Shown: in pieces, positions 50,057 through 52,195 of the stretch | Layout: each line of letters begins with the position of its first letter | How positions within the stretch are numbered: position 1 is the first letter of the stretch | DNA from: Tenacibaculum finnmarkense genomovar ulcerans | GTDB taxonomy: Bacteria; Bacteroidota; Bacteroidia; Flavobacteriales; Flavobacteriaceae | Direction of reading: 5' to 3' | Assembly: GCF_900239495.1 (NCBI RefSeq) | Contig: NZ_OENE01000048.1 | Span: 224,032-276,226, forward strand | Length of the DNA: 52,195 nucleotides | Translations under genes and position numbers: made by a program | Notes under the pieces: generated by a model | Database searches by the model: none | Told to the model about the DNA's origin: nothing | Seen by the model: the letters and a program-made list of their open reading frames with translations, nothing else

Positions 50057-50422
50057 TTACTTAGGTTTCATATAACTTTGCCAATGTACGAGTATGTACT
50101 TTTCTCTTTGAGCTAAAAAACCATATTCGTAACAGAATAAATAAACCTGTCCTTTACTGTTTTTCCAATAATTTGTAAAATAATTTGGATCAAAATCTTT
50201 TGCTAGCAATTTTTCTTTTCTGACACTAGCGTATCCTGCTTTGTTAAATTCTTTTAATATTTTTCTGTTATTTTTGAGTTTTTTATCTATCTTAAAAAAT
50301 AAACTATCTTCTTGTTCTTTATTATTTTCATAATGATAGGAAGATCGACAATAAGAAGAACAGTATTTTTTATCGCTTCTTCCTTCTAGTTTATTTTTAC
50401 AGTGAAGACATCTCTTTTCCAT
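50057..50422 (-). CDS. Zinc-ribbon protein of unknown function
   Basis: This 121-residue protein starts with a Cys4 zinc site (CLHCKNKL, then KKYCSSYCRSSYH) of the kind found in small Bacteroidota proteins. A basic helix (LKNNRKILKEFNKAGYASVRKEKL) follows, and then an aromatic end (YFTNYWKNSKGQVYLFCYEYGFL). It may bind nucleic acid. Not assigned to a pathway. Confidence 0.7.
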   Translation of the reverse strand: MEKRCLHCKNKLEGRSDKKYCSSYCRSSYHYENNKEQEDSLFFKIDKKLKNNRKILKEFNKAGYASVRKEKLLAKDFDPNYFTNYWKNSKGQVYLFCYEYGFLAQREKYILVHWQSYMKPK

Positions 50423-50459
50423 AAGTGTATAATTAACCGTTTAATAAACGTATAAATAT

Positions 50460-51635
50460 ATGCTTATATTTTTTTTATTCAGTGTTTTTTTTGAATTTTA
50501 TCGCGTGAAGAAAACCTCAGAACATATTACCTTAAAGCATTTACATATTAATAATTGCAAGATGATTGGGCTACAATTTAGCCCCAATAAGGTTATTCAT
50601 GCGCTAATAAAAGAACTTCCTGAGCCTAAATGGAGCGCGGAGTTTAATATGGTTTATTTAAAGTATTCTAAGGAAAATATTAATGCTGTTTTTCAAAAAT
50701 TTAAAGGCGTTATCTGGATACATGGCAACGCTTTTTTCAAAGAAAAACCTATAAAGAACAATAGCTTACCCAATATAAACTGGTTTAGAAATAGGGCTAA
50801 AAAAGAAACTCTTAAATATGCTCCTGAGAGTTATTTATTAAAATTAGAGCTTAAAAGATACTCTTTAAACACTTGTAAAATCTATATTTCATTGTTTGAG
50901 AAATTTATAAATCATTTTTATCAACAACCGATAAATGATCTATCTGAAAAAGATATACAGCAGTACCTTCAAGTATTAGCGCATCAGAATAAATCGAATA
51001 GCTATGTAAATCAGTCTATTAATGCTATTAAATTTTACTATGAAACAGTATTGGGTATGCCTAATCGATTTTACAGTGTAGATAGACCCAGAAAAGAACA
51101 TAGGCTTCCTAAAATAATATCGAAAGAAGAAATTTTAGCTATTATAAATCACACAAATAACATAAAACATCGGTGTATTGTTAGTCTTTTATATTCCGCG
51201 GGGTTGCGTAGAAGTGAAATTCTTGATTTAAAAATAACAGATATAGACAGCAAAAGAATGTTAATACATGTTAACAATGCTAAGGGAAATAAAGATAGGT
51301 ATTCGTTACTCTCTACAACGGTTCTTAAAGAATTAAGGGTGTATTATAAGGAGTGGCAACCTAAAACGTATTTATTTGAAGGCAGGAAAGGACAAAAATA
51401 TTCGCCCGAAAGTGTCGCTGTAATTGTTAAAAGAGCGACTAAGAAGGCTGGTATTATAAAGAGAGTAACGCCACATATGTTAAGACACTCTTTTGCTACT
51501 CACCTTTTAGAAAGTGGTACAAATTTACGCTATATCCAAAATTTATTAGGGCATCGTTCTAGTAAAACAACAGAAATTTACACTCATGTTGCCTCTCATA
51601 ATTTTAAATCAATTAAAAATCCCCTAGATTCGTAA
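50460..51635 (+). CDS. Tyrosine recombinase / integrase beside a tandem repeat array
   Basis: The C-terminal catalytic domain has Arg I in LLYSAGLRRSEILDLKI, the HxLR motif in TPHMLRHSFATHLLESGTN, the third His in LLGHRSSKTTEIYTHV and its catalytic Tyr. A core SAM-like domain precedes it (YSLNTCKIYISLFEKFINHFY). An extra N-terminal part of about 90 residues (KHLHINNCKMIGLQFSPNKVIHALIKELPEPKW) is typical of some Bacteroidota integrases. The start may be 50460, GTG 50505 or ATG 50562. The repeats after 51825 suggest it works on them, like integron integrases on their attC sites. That link is inference. Confidence 0.9.
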   Translation: MLIFFLFSVFFEFYRVKKTSEHITLKHLHINNCKMIGLQFSPNKVIHALIKELPEPKWSAEFNMVYLKYSKENINAVFQKFKGVIWIHGNAFFKEKPIKNNSLPNINWFRNRAKKETLKYAPESYLLKLELKRYSLNTCKIYISLFEKFINHFYQQPINDLSEKDIQQYLQVLAHQNKSNSYVNQSINAIKFYYETVLGMPNRFYSVDRPRKEHRLPKIISKEEILAIINHTNNIKHRCIVSLLYSAGLRRSEILDLKITDIDSKRMLIHVNNAKGNKDRYSLLSTTVLKELRVYYKEWQPKTYLFEGRKGQKYSPESVAVIVKRATKKAGIIKRVTPHMLRHSFATHLLESGTNLRYIQNLLGHRSSKTTEIYTHVASHNFKSIKNPLDS

Positions 51636-51824
51636 AAGATATAGACGATATATATGTAATAGTACGTATATTTGGTTGTTGCAAGTAATTGGCAAAAAAT
51701 CACGCAAATTATAATGTATTTTTTAAGGCTAATAAAGAAGTATAATCGGAAACTATTTCCCTAAAAACCCTCTAAAGAATGAGCAAAATACTGAAAAACT
51801 TACGCAACTGTTGATTTAAAAGAC

Positions 51825-52195
51825 TGACGCATAAATCAATAAAAACGGAATGAATAAAACTGACCGAATTACCATCCAAAATCTGAATTTATAACGGCTG
51901 TAGAATTGAGAAAATGCAGAAAATTGGAATTGGAAAATTGACGCAACCGCTGATTTAAAAGATTGACGCATAAATCAATAAAAACTGAATGAATAAAACT
52001 AACCGAATTATCATCCAAAATCTGAATTTATAACGGCTGTAGAATTGAGAAAATGCAGAAAATTGGAATTGGAAAATTGACGCAACCGCTGATTTAAAAA
52101 CTGACGCATAAATCAATAAAAACGGAATGAATAAAACTGACCGAATTATCATCCAAAATCTGAATTTATAACGGCTGTAGAATTGAGAAAATGCA
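51825..52195 (+). repeat. Tandem repeats of about 139 bp after the integrase
   Basis: The motif TGACGCATAAATCAATAAAAAC starts at 51825, 51964 and 52102, giving periods of 139 and 138 bp, and the copies are nearly identical. A partial copy precedes the first, and the array continues past the right edge. No reading frame is consistent across the repeats; the 65-residue frame on the minus strand is a product of them. Confidence 0.85.

Noticed and set aside
51955..52152. 65-residue minus-strand frame
   Set aside because: It is made of the 139-bp tandem repeats and repeats itself; no coding signal.
51825..52195. CRISPR array
   Set aside because: The units are directly adjacent 139-bp repeats without unique spacers.

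Overview
The window is AT-rich Flavobacteriaceae-type DNA, most like Tenacibaculum or a close relative. The clues are TTG/TAnnTTTG promoters, A-rich leaders without Shine-Dalgarno sites, and the gene set bamD-rpoZ-coaBC-porD-recN-fabI with the Bacteroidota families DUF4835, DUF3050 and DUF6913. The genus is inferred from gene content and codon style, since no search was possible. The left 30 kb is a transposable, contractile-tailed Mu-like prophage. The right 21 kb is chromosome.

Prophage, 1 to about 30-31 kb. (a) 1-11275, minus strand: ClpP-type head protease with scaffold, major capsid, a gp35-position repeat protein, tail sheath, tube, a tail chaperone with a lambda-type -1 frameshift, baseplate proteins, hub, a candidate unimolecular spanin, spike, gp25/W-like and J-like baseplate proteins, and tail-fibre/collar proteins. 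The last fibre gene runs off the left edge. (b) 11415-19580, plus strand: small and large terminase, gp36-like, a portal-MuF-PBECR2 nuclease fusion, tape measure, virion morphogenesis protein and a gp37-position protein. A 10-bp inverted repeat lies between operons (a) and (b). (c) 29711-20660, minus strand, early operon: Ner-like regulator, MuA-like transposase, MuB-like ATPase, a second RecA-like ATPase, a Gam-like protein, small unknowns, a muramidase endolysin, replication-type unknowns and a nucleoid-associated protein. (d) 20565-19577, minus strand: two membrane/secreted genes with their own promoter, placed just after the early terminator like a moron. (e) 29800-30231, plus strand: the repressor, facing the Ner-like gene across a candidate operator. 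Two tRNA-like leaders and a start-codon hairpin suggest post-transcriptional control in the early operon.

Boundary, 30232-31011. About 780 bp without genes holds several short repeats, plausibly transposase-binding end sites, and a terminator. It is followed by the C-terminal half of an asparagine-synthase-like gene, which suggests insertion into that gene. The exact end was not found, and the other prophage end is outside the window.

Chromosome, 31-52 kb: a LytS/LytT-type two-component pair; an ECF sigma factor with a membrane protein and a beta-barrel protein; prfB; an ArsC-like protein; a glycosyltransferase; a DUF3050 protein; fabI and recN; a frameshifted CPBP protease that separates recN from porD; porD, coaBC, rpoZ and bamD; ferritin; dapA; a phytase-like lipoprotein; a zinc-ribbon protein; and a tyrosine recombinase followed by tandem repeats of about 139 bp that continue past the right edge.
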